From NCBI GenBank assembly GCA_002634395.1, contig NSJM01000007.1, forward strand, positions 1 to 57,882: a stretch of 57,882 bases of DNA, given 5' to 3'. Source of the stretch: Candidatus Methylomirabilis sp. GTDB lineage: Bacteria; Methylomirabilota; Methylomirabilia; Methylomirabilales; Methylomirabilaceae. Within the stretch, counting starts at the first letter, position 1. Each line of letters starts with the position of its first letter. Positions 44,430-53,932 of this stretch are shown one piece after another. A program made the translations under genes and the position numbers. The notes beneath the pieces were generated by a model that searched no databases, was not told the DNA's origin, and was given only the letters and a program-made list of their open reading frames with translations.

Positions 44430-45392
44430 ATGGCTGTTCGAAGAAACCTTCACATGGCAAACGCTGCTCCTCCGAAGGGACGCCTCCCGAAGACCGGCGA
44501 CAGAGATCTCATGCTCATGGCGATCGATCTCGCGCGAAAGTGCAGGAGCGAGCCTGGTAAGATCTCGCCAAAGGTCGGAGCGATTGTCGCTCGCGATGGC
44601 AGGGTACTTGGAGAGGCTTTCCGTGGGGAGCTGGCGCCGGGGGAACATGCGGAGTTCACGCTACTTGAAGGCAAACTAGCTGACCGGACCTTGGCAGGCG
44701 CGACGCTCTTCACCACTCTGGAGCCGTGCACGTCGCGAAACGATCCAAAGATCGCCTGTGCTGACCGCATCGTCGAGAGACGGATCAAGCGCGTGGTGAT
44801 CGGTGTTCTCGATCCCAATGATCGCATCCGTGGTCGTGGGGAGTTACGTCTTCGCGCGGCTGGGGTTGAGATCGCTCGATTCGACCCAGATCTAATGCCC
44901 GAGATTGAGGAACTGAATCGGGACTTCGCGAGAGAGCACCCGACCGGAGTGAGGCGACGACGAACGAAAGCTGAAACCACTGATCCCGTAATGCCGGGCG
45001 AATTGGGACCCAATGGTCACCGGATTGGATACACGAACGGCGGCGATAAAGTCGAATGGATTCCCGACGATGAGAACCCCGGAAAGGAATGGCCGCTCTT
45101 ACTGCGGCGCAACGACGAATCAATCCTCAAGGCGTACAATGAATTCTGGGACAAGGTTTGGTGGAACAGGCATCAAGTTTGGCTAGAGAAAATCAGAAGC
45201 GGTGAGGAGCCTCTCACTGAGGCCCAGAAACCGATCCTCAAGAAGGCGCGGCAGGCGGGGAGACGAATCGAGAAGAGATATGGAAGGAAGAATCTCGGCT
45301 GGAGTGACTTCGAGTGGGGACTGCTGAGCGGGAGGATGTCCGCACTCGCGTGGGTTATGGGAGCTGAATGGGACGAGTCTCTCGACACATGA
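44430..45392 (+). CDS. RibD-like zinc deaminase with unknown C-terminal domain
   Basis: 320 residues. The N-terminal 150 residues are a nucleotide-deaminase domain: His73-Ala-Glu75 in [10 protein letters not shown], and Cys100 and Cys110 in [13 protein letters not shown], the zinc ligands with PCx9C spacing as in riboflavin deaminases. Around residues 170-320 a charged, aromatic-rich domain follows ([23 protein letters not shown]) that I do not recognise. The gene stands alone and is followed 16 bases on by an attC-like site; it may be a captured gene cassette. Function could be in modifying nucleotides or defence, but that is open. Start ATG 44430 has GGAG eight bases upstream. Confidence 0.75.
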   Translation: MAVRRNLHMANAAPPKGRLPKTGDRDLMLMAIDLARKCRSEPGKISPKVGAIVARDGRVLGEAFRGELAPGEHAEFTLLEGKLADRTLAGATLFTTLEPCTSRNDPKIACADRIVERRIKRVVIGVLDPNDRIRGRGELRLRAAGVEIARFDPDLMPEIEELNRDFAREHPTGVRRRRTKAETTDPVMPGELGPNGHRIGYTNGGDKVEWIPDDENPGKEWPLLLRRNDESILKAYNEFWDKVWWNRHQVWLEKIRSGEEPLTEAQKPILKKARQAGRRIEKRYGRKNLGWSDFEWGLLSGRMSALAWVMGAEWDESLDT

Positions 45393-45407
45393 AGCCTGGC
45401 ACATGGC

Positions 45408-45489
45408 GCCTAACCGCGTGCTGCAGCGGATAATCACCCTCCGTCGCTGCGCTCCGTCGGGTGCTCGCCGATGATCCGCGGTGTTAGCT
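45408..45489 (+). other. Integron attC-like recombination site
   Basis: GCCTAAC (45408-45414) at the left, GCTGCAGCGGAT inside, a GC-rich inner hairpin, then GATGATCCGC and GTTAGCT (45483-45489). GCGGAT(A)ATC pairs with GAT(G)ATCCGC, leaving an unpaired base typical of attC. It directly follows the deaminase stop, as in integron gene cassettes. The right core differs from the GTTRRRY consensus at one base. An upstream GTTAAGC at 44405 would be the other cassette border. No integrase in the window. Confidence 0.5.
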
Positions 45490-46021
45490 GTTCAATAACC
45501 CATACGGACGGAAGATGGTGACTGCCCCGGTGGTGAAGCTTCAAATGCTCCCGCGGGAGCTGTTCCAGTTCGACTGTGCCGACCTGGACTTCGGCATCTC
45601 GTGTAGTGTATCCAACGCTTCTTTACATTGATTTCGAGGCCGTCATTGCTTCGAAAGTCCCTTGCACGGTCATTGCGAAGGAGCATGGCGACTGAAGCAA
45701 TCTCACAGTTGTTGGGGCGCGTGGCCGCCGGAAAGAACGGTGAGATTGCCGCGCTCCCGTTGGTCGCTCGCAATGACGCAGGCGTGGGTTGTAAACCATC
45801 GCCTCACAGACTCTTATGCGCATGGGCGCGTCGCAGGCGCATGGGGTATTCCCGCGAAGCTTGTCACGGCACGTTATAAGCCGGGAGCGGGAATCCAGTC
45901 GGGCCGCTACGGTGTCGGCGCCGAAGCTGTTTCTGATCGGAGGCGAGGCGGCGAGCATACTGAGAATGATTGACCCGCGCGCTGCGCGCGACGATAACTC
46001 CTTGCTCTGGAGGCGATAGGC
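45490..46021. other. Intergenic region with dispersed repeat
   Basis: About 530 bases without a supported gene between the attC-like site and the OmpA-like gene; a repeat with GTCATTGCGA ends lies at 45669-45777. No RNA gene recognised. Confidence 0.5.
45669..45777. repeat. Dispersed repeat with GTCATTGCGA/TCGCAATGAC ends
   Basis: Perfect 10-base inverted ends; the inner part holds AGCAATCTCAC and its inverse GTGAGATTGCC. A similar element lies in the sufB-sufC gap. Confidence 0.75.
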
Positions 46022-46864
46022 ATGAACGACCGGAGACTCAATGCACGTTTTCTGGCCTGGGCTATGGCAGTGCTATTCCTTGTGTGTGGCGGCTCGACCG
46101 ACTCGTACGCGCAAGACGTGAAGAACAGCTCGGATCATCCGCTCTTTCCAAATCGGATGCCGGGTTACTCCATTTCCAACTATCAGCAGCAGGCTTTCAG
46201 CTCCTACAGGTTTCGGACTCACCCGACTCAGGTCATTGAAGGCAAGTACACGCGTATCCACTATTACCTGAAGGATCTGCAGCAGCACCCGGGCGGTTTG
46301 GCCATCCGGCGCAATTATGAGAACGCCATCAAGGCTGTCGGTGGCGAGGTCGCATACTCGGATGACAACGTCTCCGTGATGAAAGTCGTGCGTGATGGCG
46401 TCGTAGTCTGGGCAGAGGTGCAGGCCTCCACGAAGGTTGCGGGCCGCATTTACTTCTTACATATAGTCGAACGTACGGCGATGACGCAGACGATCACGGC
46501 AGATGCGATGGCTGCGGCCATCGACAGGGATGGTTTTATCGCACTCGACGTCCATTTTGCAACGGGCAAGGCGGAGATCCTGCCGGACTCGCGTCCGCTT
46601 ATCGACGAGATTGTGACGATGCTCTCGAAGTACAACCGCTGGCGCGTTGGGATTGAGGGTCACACGGACAATAGCGGTTCTCCGGCGTCTAACAAGACCT
46701 TGTCCGATGCGCGAGCCCGGTCGGTCACCGATGCGATTGTCGCCGCTGGAATCAATAGGGACCGGTTGGATCCGGCAGGATTCGGCCAAGATCGGCCGGT
46801 CGCCGACAACCGAACGGAGGAGGGGCGCGCAAAGAATCGCCGCGTCGAGATCGTGAAGCGATAG
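46022..46864 (+). CDS. OmpA-family protein
   Basis: 280 residues. Signal peptide of about 30 residues (ends SYAQ). N-terminal domain of unknown type, then a C-terminal OmpA-like peptidoglycan-binding domain: ALDVHFATGKAEILPDSRPLIDEI, RVGIEGHTDNSGSPASNKTLSDARARSVTDAIV, GFGQDRPVADNRTEEGRAKNRRVEI. Likely links outer membrane and cell wall, perhaps with the adjacent exported protein. Confidence 0.9.
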   Translation: MNDRRLNARFLAWAMAVLFLVCGGSTDSYAQDVKNSSDHPLFPNRMPGYSISNYQQQAFSSYRFRTHPTQVIEGKYTRIHYYLKDLQQHPGGLAIRRNYENAIKAVGGEVAYSDDNVSVMKVVRDGVVVWAEVQASTKVAGRIYFLHIVERTAMTQTITADAMAAAIDRDGFIALDVHFATGKAEILPDSRPLIDEIVTMLSKYNRWRVGIEGHTDNSGSPASNKTLSDARARSVTDAIVAAGINRDRLDPAGFGQDRPVADNRTEEGRAKNRRVEIVKR

Positions 46865-46910
46865 TCGGTAGGGTGACGCAAAACGAGATATCGGCAGCAA
46901 CGGAGGATCT

Positions 46911-47750
46911 ATGATGACGCATGGTTGGCAGGGCGGCGCTGCATGGTTGCTTCTTCTGCTCGTAGGGCTATGGTCGACACCCGCGAGTGCCGTAGACGGG
47001 TCCTCGATGAAGATCTACGCCGTGAAGGAGGGGCAGATCACCTATCATCTTACTGGGTCGCAAGCCGGCACGGAGACCTTCTACTTTACGGAGTACGGCA
47101 ACAGGACGAGACGTGAAACTCATGCCAGCACGCGGATGATGGGCATAACGCAGGAAACCGATACCGTCATCCTGACGGACGGCCCGTGGATCTACGCCCT
47201 CGATCTCGCCAAGAGCGAGGCAACCAAGCGGAAGAATCCGATGTTTGCGTCCCTTGCGGAACAAGGCGATCTCGATCGGTTCAAGGACGGAGAGGCTCTG
47301 ATGAGGGCGCTGGGCGGGACGATGACGGGTAAGGATAAGGTGCTCGGCCATGTCTGCGACATGTGGGAACTGAAACAGATCATGACCACGACCTGTGTCA
47401 CAGCCGAGTGGTTGGCTGTATGGACGAAAAGCGGCATGGGTGGTATGGAGATACAGCGGACCGCCACGGCTATCAAGATCGGGTCTGTGCCGGCAGGGGT
47501 TACGTCGCTGCCGGCGGGTGTGCGCATCGTTGAGGCAGCCAATCCGATGGAGCAACTCCGACAGTTTCAGCAGCAGGGTCCAGACCGGTCGTCAACACGT
47601 AAGAGGAGAGGTCAACCTTTGACCCAGGAAGAGATGAGAGAGGCGGAAAAAATGCGTGAGCAGTTTCAGGGCAAGGGCCTCAATCAGATCCTGGAGCAGA
47701 CCAGGAAAATGCAGGAGCAGATGCAGCGAGGTGGGACGCCCACACCATAG
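46911..47750 (+). CDS. Exported protein, unknown function
   Basis: 279 residues. Signal peptide about 26 residues (ends ASA). The middle holds strands such as GQITYHLTGSQAGTETFYFTEYGNRTRRET, a periplasmic DUF4412-like pattern, and two cysteines (HVCDMWE and TTTCVT). The C-terminal 80 residues are charged, Gln/Arg/Glu-rich and probably coiled-coil (QEEMREAEKMREQFQGKG). 46 bases after the OmpA-like gene, so probably the same operon. Confidence 0.72.
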   Translation: MMTHGWQGGAAWLLLLLVGLWSTPASAVDGSSMKIYAVKEGQITYHLTGSQAGTETFYFTEYGNRTRRETHASTRMMGITQETDTVILTDGPWIYALDLAKSEATKRKNPMFASLAEQGDLDRFKDGEALMRALGGTMTGKDKVLGHVCDMWELKQIMTTTCVTAEWLAVWTKSGMGGMEIQRTATAIKIGSVPAGVTSLPAGVRIVEAANPMEQLRQFQQQGPDRSSTRKRRGQPLTQEEMREAEKMREQFQGKGLNQILEQTRKMQEQMQRGGTPTP

Positions 47751-47999
47751 CGGGGAGATAAAGAGAGCGGACGGAGCAAACTTCTGTGATGCAACAAAGG
47801 AGAAACTCCGACCCCCTCGGAATAATTCCCACCCTACTGAAGAGTTCCCTTAACCAGAGAATCCTGCCTTCATTCACACCATTCCCGTAGTTATACATAG
47901 TTAGAAAGACGTTCTTCCTCATTCGGCTGGCCCATTTCGCTGGTACGGTCTTTGCTTAATTAATAAGGTGTTAGCAGGCCAGACGAGGGATCGATAAAC

Positions 48000-48398
48000 A
48001 TGCATGTCATGCTGTGTTCTAATAATGTGGAGCTGGTGGGCGCGGCGTCCAGAGCGTTCAGCGAGGACGGGTATCATCTGACGGTCTGTGAATGCGGGCT
48101 GGAGGCTCTGGGGATCGTTGAGGTCATGGATGCCGATCTCCTGATCCTGGATCTGGACACGCCAGGGCTTGACGGCCTTCTGATCGTCGCAGCCGTCAAG
48201 GAGCTGGCCCCGACGCTTCCGATTGTGGCGGTTTCGACGAAGCCTCAGGTGGATGCGCGGGCCGTTTCCCACAAAGGAGTCTCATATGCGACGCTACCGT
48301 CAGGATCTGCCGGGACGATGCAGCTTCTCTTAACCGGGTTAGTACAGACCGAAAGGACCAGGTTTCCATCCAACGCGGGATCAGTGGATAGATCATGA
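48000..48398 (+). CDS. Stand-alone response-regulator receiver domain
   Basis: 132 residues. Receiver fold with phospho-acceptor Asp in DLLILDLDTPGLDG (near 57) and Ser/Thr in AVSTKP; the Lys near 106 appears to be missing (HKGVSYATLP offers one). No output domain. Overlaps the zinc-ribbon-like frame by 4 bases. Could be a small signalling adaptor; partner kinase unknown. Confidence 0.75.
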   Translation: MHVMLCSNNVELVGAASRAFSEDGYHLTVCECGLEALGIVEVMDADLLILDLDTPGLDGLLIVAAVKELAPTLPIVAVSTKPQVDARAVSHKGVSYATLPSGSAGTMQLLLTGLVQTERTRFPSNAGSVDRS

Positions 48399-48871
48399 TG
48401 AGAATGAATCGATGGGATCTCTCTTCCAGAGGGGTCTCGCAAAGTCGGAGTGGTAAAATGAACAAGTTGAACCATCATTCCCATGCATTTCGTCACTGCG
48501 GGCGAGGCAAAGCCGTTTCTGATCCACGAGATAGGATAGAGGACCAACCAGCCCAGGGGGATCAGATAGTCAGCATTATCGAATACTCTACGGAGAAGAA
48601 GGCGAGGAGCAGCTATCCTTTTAAGATCGTCTCTCCCCCTATCCCGAGCCAGTGTTGCGCAACACGTATGAACCGGATCGGGCAGGCGCAGGTGGATGGC
48701 GACAGAACGTTCTACTACAAGCGGTGTTCGCGTTGCGGCTTCACGGTCCGGGAGTTCATGTCGGCTATTGATATTGAGCGGCTGCTGAGCGTGGGGGTGT
48801 CGGCCAGCGATCATACGGAACGCTGGCTCGATCAAATCCAGCGAGAGGTGCAGAGCGATATAGCCGCTTGA
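48395..48871 (+). CDS. Small protein with CxxC zinc-ribbon-like end
   Basis: 158 residues if the ATGA overlap start at 48395 is real. The first 60 residues are low in hydrophobics and include a stretch encoded by repeat-like DNA, so the true start may lie later. The C-terminal part has CC and CSRCGFTVREFM, a zinc-ribbon-like pair. Between a receiver gene and mrp. Function unknown. Confidence 0.5.
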   Translation: MMRMNRWDLSSRGVSQSRSGKMNKLNHHSHAFRHCGRGKAVSDPRDRIEDQPAQGDQIVSIIEYSTEKKARSSYPFKIVSPPIPSQCCATRMNRIGQAQVDGDRTFYYKRCSRCGFTVREFMSAIDIERLLSVGVSASDHTERWLDQIQREVQSDIAA

Positions 48872-48929
48872 CTTGTCTGCCGACAGGCAGGCCGGTGAAC
48901 TTACAGAAGAGGGAGTAGAAAGAAACGAA

Positions 48930-50012
48930 ATGGTTACAGAACGTGCGGTGCTTGAGGCGCTTGCCAAGATCCAAGACCCGGATCTCCATCGCGACATTGT
49001 CTCACTTGGCTTTATCAGAGACGTGCAGATCGATGGCGGAAAGGTGAGGTTTACCATTGAGCTAACAACTCCCGCCTGTCCGGTCAGAAAGCAGATGGAA
49101 GAGGGCGCCAGACAGGTCGTGGCCGCTCTCCCGGGCGTGGAGCAGGTAGAGGTCGCTATGACCTCCCGTGTCACCACTGCGCGCGAGCCTCAACCGTCGT
49201 ACCTGCCGGGAGTGCTGAACACGGTGGCTGTCGCGAGCGGCAAAGGGGGGGTCGGCAAATCGACAGTGGCGGCGAACCTGGCTGTCGCCCTGATGCGGAC
49301 AGGCGCCAGGGTCGGGCTCATGGACGCGGACGTCTACGGCCCGTGCATTCCCAAGCTCATGGGCGGCGGTGGCGCGTTGGAGCAGACGGAAGCCGGGAAA
49401 ATGATTCCACCCCTGATGCATGGGGTGAAGATTATGTCCATGGGGTTCTTTCTGCCAAAGAATGAGGCGGTGGTCTGGCGTGGTCCGATGCTGCACAAGA
49501 TGGTCCAGGAATTTCTGGGCCGCGTCGAGTGGGGGGAGCTGGATTACCTGGTGATCGATCTGCCGCCAGGGACGGGCGATATCCAACTGAGCCTGTGCCA
49601 AACGATTCCGCTCACAGGCGCCGTGATCGTCTCTACCCCCCAGGATGTGGCGCTGGATGTGGCTTCCAAGGCTATCCTGATGTTTGAGAAGCTCAAGACC
49701 CCGATCCTGGGGATCGTCGAGAATATGAGCTACTATGCCTGTTCGCAGTGCGGCCACCGCGATGAGATCTTCGGACATGGCGGGGCGCGAGAGGCGAGCG
49801 AGAAGGCGGACATCCCGTTTCTGGGCGAGATTCCGCTCGATCCGCATATCCGCCGCACTAGCGACGAGGGGAGGCCCGTGGCTATGGAGTCGGCTGACTC
49901 GCCCGTCGCGAGAGCCTTTCACGAGGTGGCGGGCGCGCTGGCTGCCAGGATCAGCATTGCCAATGCGGCTGTCGATGCGCCCCAGAGGCCGCCGGTGATG
50001 ACGATGCGGTAG
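48930..50012 (+). CDS. mrp: Mrp/ApbC-type iron-sulfur carrier ATPase
   Basis: 360 residues from ATG 48930; the frame extends 19 codons to a TTG but MVTERAVLEALAKIQDPDL matches the family start. N-terminal MIP18/DUF59 domain, then deviant Walker A GKGGVGKST, LMDADVYGPCIPKLMG, VIDLPPGTGDIQLS, and the cluster-binding CSQC in YYACSQCGHRDEIFG. Carries or transfers [4Fe-4S] clusters. Lies 150 bases before sufB. Confidence 0.93.
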   Translation: MVTERAVLEALAKIQDPDLHRDIVSLGFIRDVQIDGGKVRFTIELTTPACPVRKQMEEGARQVVAALPGVEQVEVAMTSRVTTAREPQPSYLPGVLNTVAVASGKGGVGKSTVAANLAVALMRTGARVGLMDADVYGPCIPKLMGGGGALEQTEAGKMIPPLMHGVKIMSMGFFLPKNEAVVWRGPMLHKMVQEFLGRVEWGELDYLVIDLPPGTGDIQLSLCQTIPLTGAVIVSTPQDVALDVASKAILMFEKLKTPILGIVENMSYYACSQCGHRDEIFGHGGAREASEKADIPFLGEIPLDPHIRRTSDEGRPVAMESADSPVARAFHEVAGALAARISIANAAVDAPQRPPVMTMR

Positions 50013-50163
50013 GGCGCGGTGCGGAAAATGTCTGGAAAAGAGAGGCCGATAGCGTTAAAATCGATCCTTGTCGGCGGGATGGCCAGTCGGTCCTATGTGC
50101 TGGTTTCGGGTCAAGAGACCCGCCGTTGCGTAAGGTTCAGAAAGAGCGGAAGAAGGTGAGGTC

Positions 50164-51624
50164 ATGAGCAGCAGCTCGAAGGCGATCGAGGCCCTGGCTA
50201 ACCAGGAATATAAGTACGGGTTTGTGACGGAGATCGAAGAGGAGGCCGTTCCTTACGGATTGAACGAGGAGACCATCCGTCTCATCTCCGCCAAGAAAAA
50301 TGAGCCCGACTGGATGCTGCAGTGGCGCCTGAAGGCCTACCGACATTGGGCGAAGCTGGAAAAGTCAGAGGCGGAGCCGAAGTGGGCCAACGTCAAATAT
50401 CCGCCCATCGATTACCAGGCCATCCGGTACTATGCGGCGCCCAAGCAGCAGACGGGGGGACCCGCGAGTCTCGATGAGGTCGACCCGAAACTGCTGGAGA
50501 CGTTCGAGAAACTGGGCATCCCTCTGTCGGAGCGGAAGCGGCTCAGCGGCATCGCGGTCGATGCAGTGTTTGACAGCGTCTCGGTGGCCACGACCTTCAA
50601 GGGGAAGCTCGGCGAACTCGGGATTATCTTCTGCTCCTTCTCCGAGGCGGTGCAGAATCACCCGGATCTGGTCAGAAAGTACCTTGGGTCGGTGGTGCCC
50701 TACACCGATAACTTCTTCGCCACGCTGAACTCTGCTGTCTTCAGTGACGGATCGTTCTGTTATATCCCGAAAGGTGTGCGCTGTCCGATGGAGCTTTCGA
50801 CCTACTTCCGGATCAACGCCGCCCAGACGGGCCAGTTCGAGCGGACCCTGATCATCGCCGATGAAGGGGCCTATGTGAGCTACCTGGAGGGGTGCACCGC
50901 CCCGATGCGGGACGAGAACCAGTTGCACGCGGCGGTCGTGGAACTGATCGCCCACGACGACGCCCAGATCAAGTATTCGACGGTCCAAAACTGGTATCCG
51001 GGCGACAAGGAAGGGAAGGGCGGTATCTACAACTTTGTCACCAAGCGGGGCAAGTGCCTGGGGAAGCGCTCCAGGATCTCCTGGACGCAGGTGGAGACCG
51101 GCTCGGCGATCACCTGGAAGTACCCAAGCTGTATCCTGCAAGGTGATGACTCGACCGGGGAGTTCTATTCGGTCGCGCTGACCAACCACTACCAGCAGGC
51201 GGATACCGGCACCAAGATGATCCATATCGGCAAGCACACCAGGAGCACCATCATCTCGAAGGGAATCTCCGCCGGCCACGGGCAGAACAGTTACCGGGGA
51301 CTGGTCAAGATCATGAAGGGGGCGACCGGCGCCCGAAACTACTCGCAGTGCGACTCGCTGCTGCTTGGCGACAAGTGCGGCGCGCATACCTTCCCGTACC
51401 TCGAGGTGACGAACAACTCCTCGCAGCTCGAGCACGAGGCGTCAACGTCCAAGATCGGCGAAGATCAGCTTTTTTATTGCAAGCAGCGCGGGATCTCGGC
51501 CGAGGATGCCGTCAATCTGATCGTCAACGGTTTTTGCAAGACGGTCTTGCGCGAGCTGCCGATGGAGTTTGCCGTGGAGGCCCAGAAACTGCTGGGTGTG
51601 AGCCTCGAGGGGAGTGTTGGATAA
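50164..51624 (+). CDS. sufB: Fe-S cluster assembly scaffold SufB
   Basis: 486 residues, normal length. Part of the SufBC2D complex. [79 protein letters not shown] and [23 protein letters not shown] are SufB family stretches. AAGGTGAGG before the ATG. First gene of the operon sufBCDSU. Confidence 0.96.
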   Translation: MSSSSKAIEALANQEYKYGFVTEIEEEAVPYGLNEETIRLISAKKNEPDWMLQWRLKAYRHWAKLEKSEAEPKWANVKYPPIDYQAIRYYAAPKQQTGGPASLDEVDPKLLETFEKLGIPLSERKRLSGIAVDAVFDSVSVATTFKGKLGELGIIFCSFSEAVQNHPDLVRKYLGSVVPYTDNFFATLNSAVFSDGSFCYIPKGVRCPMELSTYFRINAAQTGQFERTLIIADEGAYVSYLEGCTAPMRDENQLHAAVVELIAHDDAQIKYSTVQNWYPGDKEGKGGIYNFVTKRGKCLGKRSRISWTQVETGSAITWKYPSCILQGDDSTGEFYSVALTNHYQQADTGTKMIHIGKHTRSTIISKGISAGHGQNSYRGLVKIMKGATGARNYSQCDSLLLGDKCGAHTFPYLEVTNNSSQLEHEASTSKIGEDQLFYCKQRGISAEDAVNLIVNGFCKTVLRELPMEFAVEAQKLLGVSLEGSVG

Positions 51625-51639
51625 TATAAACGTTATTGT

Positions 51640-51760
51640 GTCATTACGAGGGCCCAGAGCGACGCGAAGGGAACGAAGCTATCTAACTCGCAGGGTCATT
51701 CCGAGTGTAACGAGGAATCTTAAAGGGATGGCTTCGCTCCTTCAGTCGCTCGCAATGACA
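51640..51760. repeat. Dispersed repeat in the sufB-sufC gap
   Basis: Begins TCATTACGAG and ends CGCTCGCAATGACA with AACGAAGCTATCT-like inner parts: a GTCATTGCGAG-type element, reversed relative to 45669. It fills most of the 149-base gap, which is unusually long for sufB-sufC. Confidence 0.75.
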
Positions 51761-51773
51761 AGAGTAATGGTGA

Positions 51774-52568
51774 ATGCTGAACATTAAGAACCTGCACGCG
51801 CAAGTCGGCGATAACGAGATCCTGCGCGGCATCGATCTTGTGGTCAAGGCAGGCGAAGTCCACGCCGTCATGGGTCCCAACGGTTCGGGTAAGAGCACCC
51901 TGGCCCATCTGCTTGCCGGTCGGGACACGTACACGGTCACGGCAGGCGAGGTGATGTTTGAGGGGAAGGATCTGCTTCGGATGCCTCCGGAAGAGCGCGC
52001 TCGCGAGGGGGTCTTTCTGGGCTTCCAATATCCGGTGGAGATCCCCGGGGTGAGCACCAGCTACTTTTTGAAGGCGGCAGTAAATGCCACAAGAAAGCAC
52101 CGCGGCCTCGAGGAGCTGGATGCTATCGACTTCCTCAGCCTGATTAAGGAAAAGATGAAGCTTGTCGAGCTGGATCAGAGTCTCTTGAATCGTCCGCTCA
52201 ACGAAGGTTTCTCCGGCGGGGAGAAGAAACGAAACGAGATCTTCCAGATGGCCGTGCTCGAACCCAAACTGGCGATCCTGGATGAGACCGACTCCGGCCT
52301 GGACATCGATGCCTTGAGGATCGTCGCGAACGGCATCGATGCGCTCAGGAGTCCGGACCGCGCCATGATCCTGATCACCCATTACCAGCGGTTGCTGAAC
52401 TATGTCACTCCGGACTTTGTCCACGTCCTCTCTGAGGGGCGGATCGTCAAGTCAGGGGGACAGGCGCTGGCCCTCGAACTCGAGGCGAAAGGGTACGACT
52501 GGATCAAAGCGGAAGCTGAGCTCGCCCAGCAGACGCCTGTCCCCGACTCCGATCGGGGAATCGTGTAG
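51774..52568 (+). CDS. sufC: Fe-S cluster assembly ATPase SufC
   Basis: 264 residues. ABC-type ATPase: Walker A GPNGSGKST, signature FSGGEKKRNEIFQM, Walker B LAILDETDSGLDIDALR and H-loop ITHYQRL. Energises SufBCD. The ribosome site just upstream is weak because of the inserted repeat. Confidence 0.96.
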   Translation: MLNIKNLHAQVGDNEILRGIDLVVKAGEVHAVMGPNGSGKSTLAHLLAGRDTYTVTAGEVMFEGKDLLRMPPEERAREGVFLGFQYPVEIPGVSTSYFLKAAVNATRKHRGLEELDAIDFLSLIKEKMKLVELDQSLLNRPLNEGFSGGEKKRNEIFQMAVLEPKLAILDETDSGLDIDALRIVANGIDALRSPDRAMILITHYQRLLNYVTPDFVHVLSEGRIVKSGGQALALELEAKGYDWIKAEAELAQQTPVPDSDRGIV

Positions 52569-52582
52569 GAGGCAGCGACGGC

Positions 52583-53932
52583 GTGATGCTTCAAGTCGTA
52601 GAAGAGCTGGACAACTATCGCGTAGACTTCGAGCGGATCAAAAGGGACAGCACAGACGGGCGACCCCAGTGGATCGACCAGATTCGCACAGCGGCGTTCG
52701 GCCGGTTCGTCGAGCGGGGGTTTCCCGCGACTCGGCTCGAGGATTGGAAATATACCAACGTCGCTCCGATCGCCAGGACCCCGTTCAGACGCGCTGGACA
52801 GACCTGGGGAACATTGCCGGTCGAACCCTTCGAGGCCTTTACCCTCGAAGGGGTGGCGTGCGCTCAACTAGTCTTCGTGAACGGCCATTACACGCCCGAG
52901 CTTTCGTCGCTTGCGGCGCTTCCGGAAGGTGTTACGGCGAGCAGCCTGGCAACGGTTCTCGCCTGCAATCCGGCCTCGGTCGAGCCGCATCTGGCTCAGT
53001 ACGCCAGTTACCACGATCAGGCGTTCGTGGCCCTCAATACAGCCTTCATGGAGGACGGAGCGTTCGTATCTATCCCGGAGGGTACGATCGTTGAGGCGCC
53101 TATCCACCTGTTGTTCATCTCCTCCGTGCCCTTCGACTTGGCCCCGGTGTCGTACCCCAGGAATCTGATCGTAGTCGGATCTCACAGCCAGGTCCGGATT
53201 GTCGAGAGCTACGTGGGGCTGAAACATGACGTCTATTTTACCGATGCAGTTACCGAGATCGTCGGCGGCGAGAACGCGACGATCGACTATTATAAGGTGC
53301 AGCAGGAAAGTGAGGAGGCCTTCCACGTGGCAACGGTGCAGGCACAGCTTGGACGCAGCAGCACGTTCTCGTCTCACGCCATTGACCTTGGTGGCGCCCT
53401 CGTCCGGAACAATCTGGACGTAGCGCTTGAAGGGGAAGGCGCCGAGTGCACCCTCAATGGCCTCTATATGGTGACGGGTCGGCAGCACGTGGATAACCAC
53501 ACGCGGATCGATCATATCCAGCCACATTGTCGCAGCCGTCAGCTCTATAAGGGTATCCTCGATGGGAAGTCGAGGGGGGTCTTCAACGGCAAGATCGTCG
53601 TGCGCAAGGCCGCCCAGAAAACCGACGCCAAGCAGGCCAACAAGAATCTTTTGCTGTCCGAGGACGCTGTTATTGACAGCAAGCCTCAGTTAGAAATCTT
53701 CAATAATGACGTGAAATGCACCCATGGTACGACCATTGGCCAGCATAACCAGGAAGCGATGTTTTATCTGCGTTCTCGCGGCCTCGATCTCGCGACTGCT
53801 CGCAGCCTATTGACCTATGCGTTTGCGAGCGAGTTGCTCAGCCGGATCAAGGTTGAACCGGTCCGAACCCAGCTCGAAGCGCTCCTGCTCACGCGGCTTT
53901 GCGATGGCGCCGCGCCCGAGGAGACCCCATGA
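52583..53932 (+). CDS. sufD: Fe-S cluster assembly scaffold SufD
   Basis: 449 residues from GTG 52583 (or ATG 52586); AGGAGG lies 10 bases upstream. [76 protein letters not shown] and [30 protein letters not shown] are family stretches. ATG of sufS overlaps the stop. Confidence 0.95.
   Translation: MMLQVVEELDNYRVDFERIKRDSTDGRPQWIDQIRTAAFGRFVERGFPATRLEDWKYTNVAPIARTPFRRAGQTWGTLPVEPFEAFTLEGVACAQLVFVNGHYTPELSSLAALPEGVTASSLATVLACNPASVEPHLAQYASYHDQAFVALNTAFMEDGAFVSIPEGTIVEAPIHLLFISSVPFDLAPVSYPRNLIVVGSHSQVRIVESYVGLKHDVYFTDAVTEIVGGENATIDYYKVQQESEEAFHVATVQAQLGRSSTFSSHAIDLGGALVRNNLDVALEGEGAECTLNGLYMVTGRQHVDNHTRIDHIQPHCRSRQLYKGILDGKSRGVFNGKIVVRKAAQKTDAKQANKNLLLSEDAVIDSKPQLEIFNNDVKCTHGTTIGQHNQEAMFYLRSRGLDLATARSLLTYAFASELLSRIKVEPVRTQLEALLLTRLCDGAAPEETP

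Noticed and set aside
48873-48929. TTG-initiated extension of mrp
   Set aside because: The extra 19 residues do not match the family and lie after a palindromic stretch; ATG 48930 fits better.
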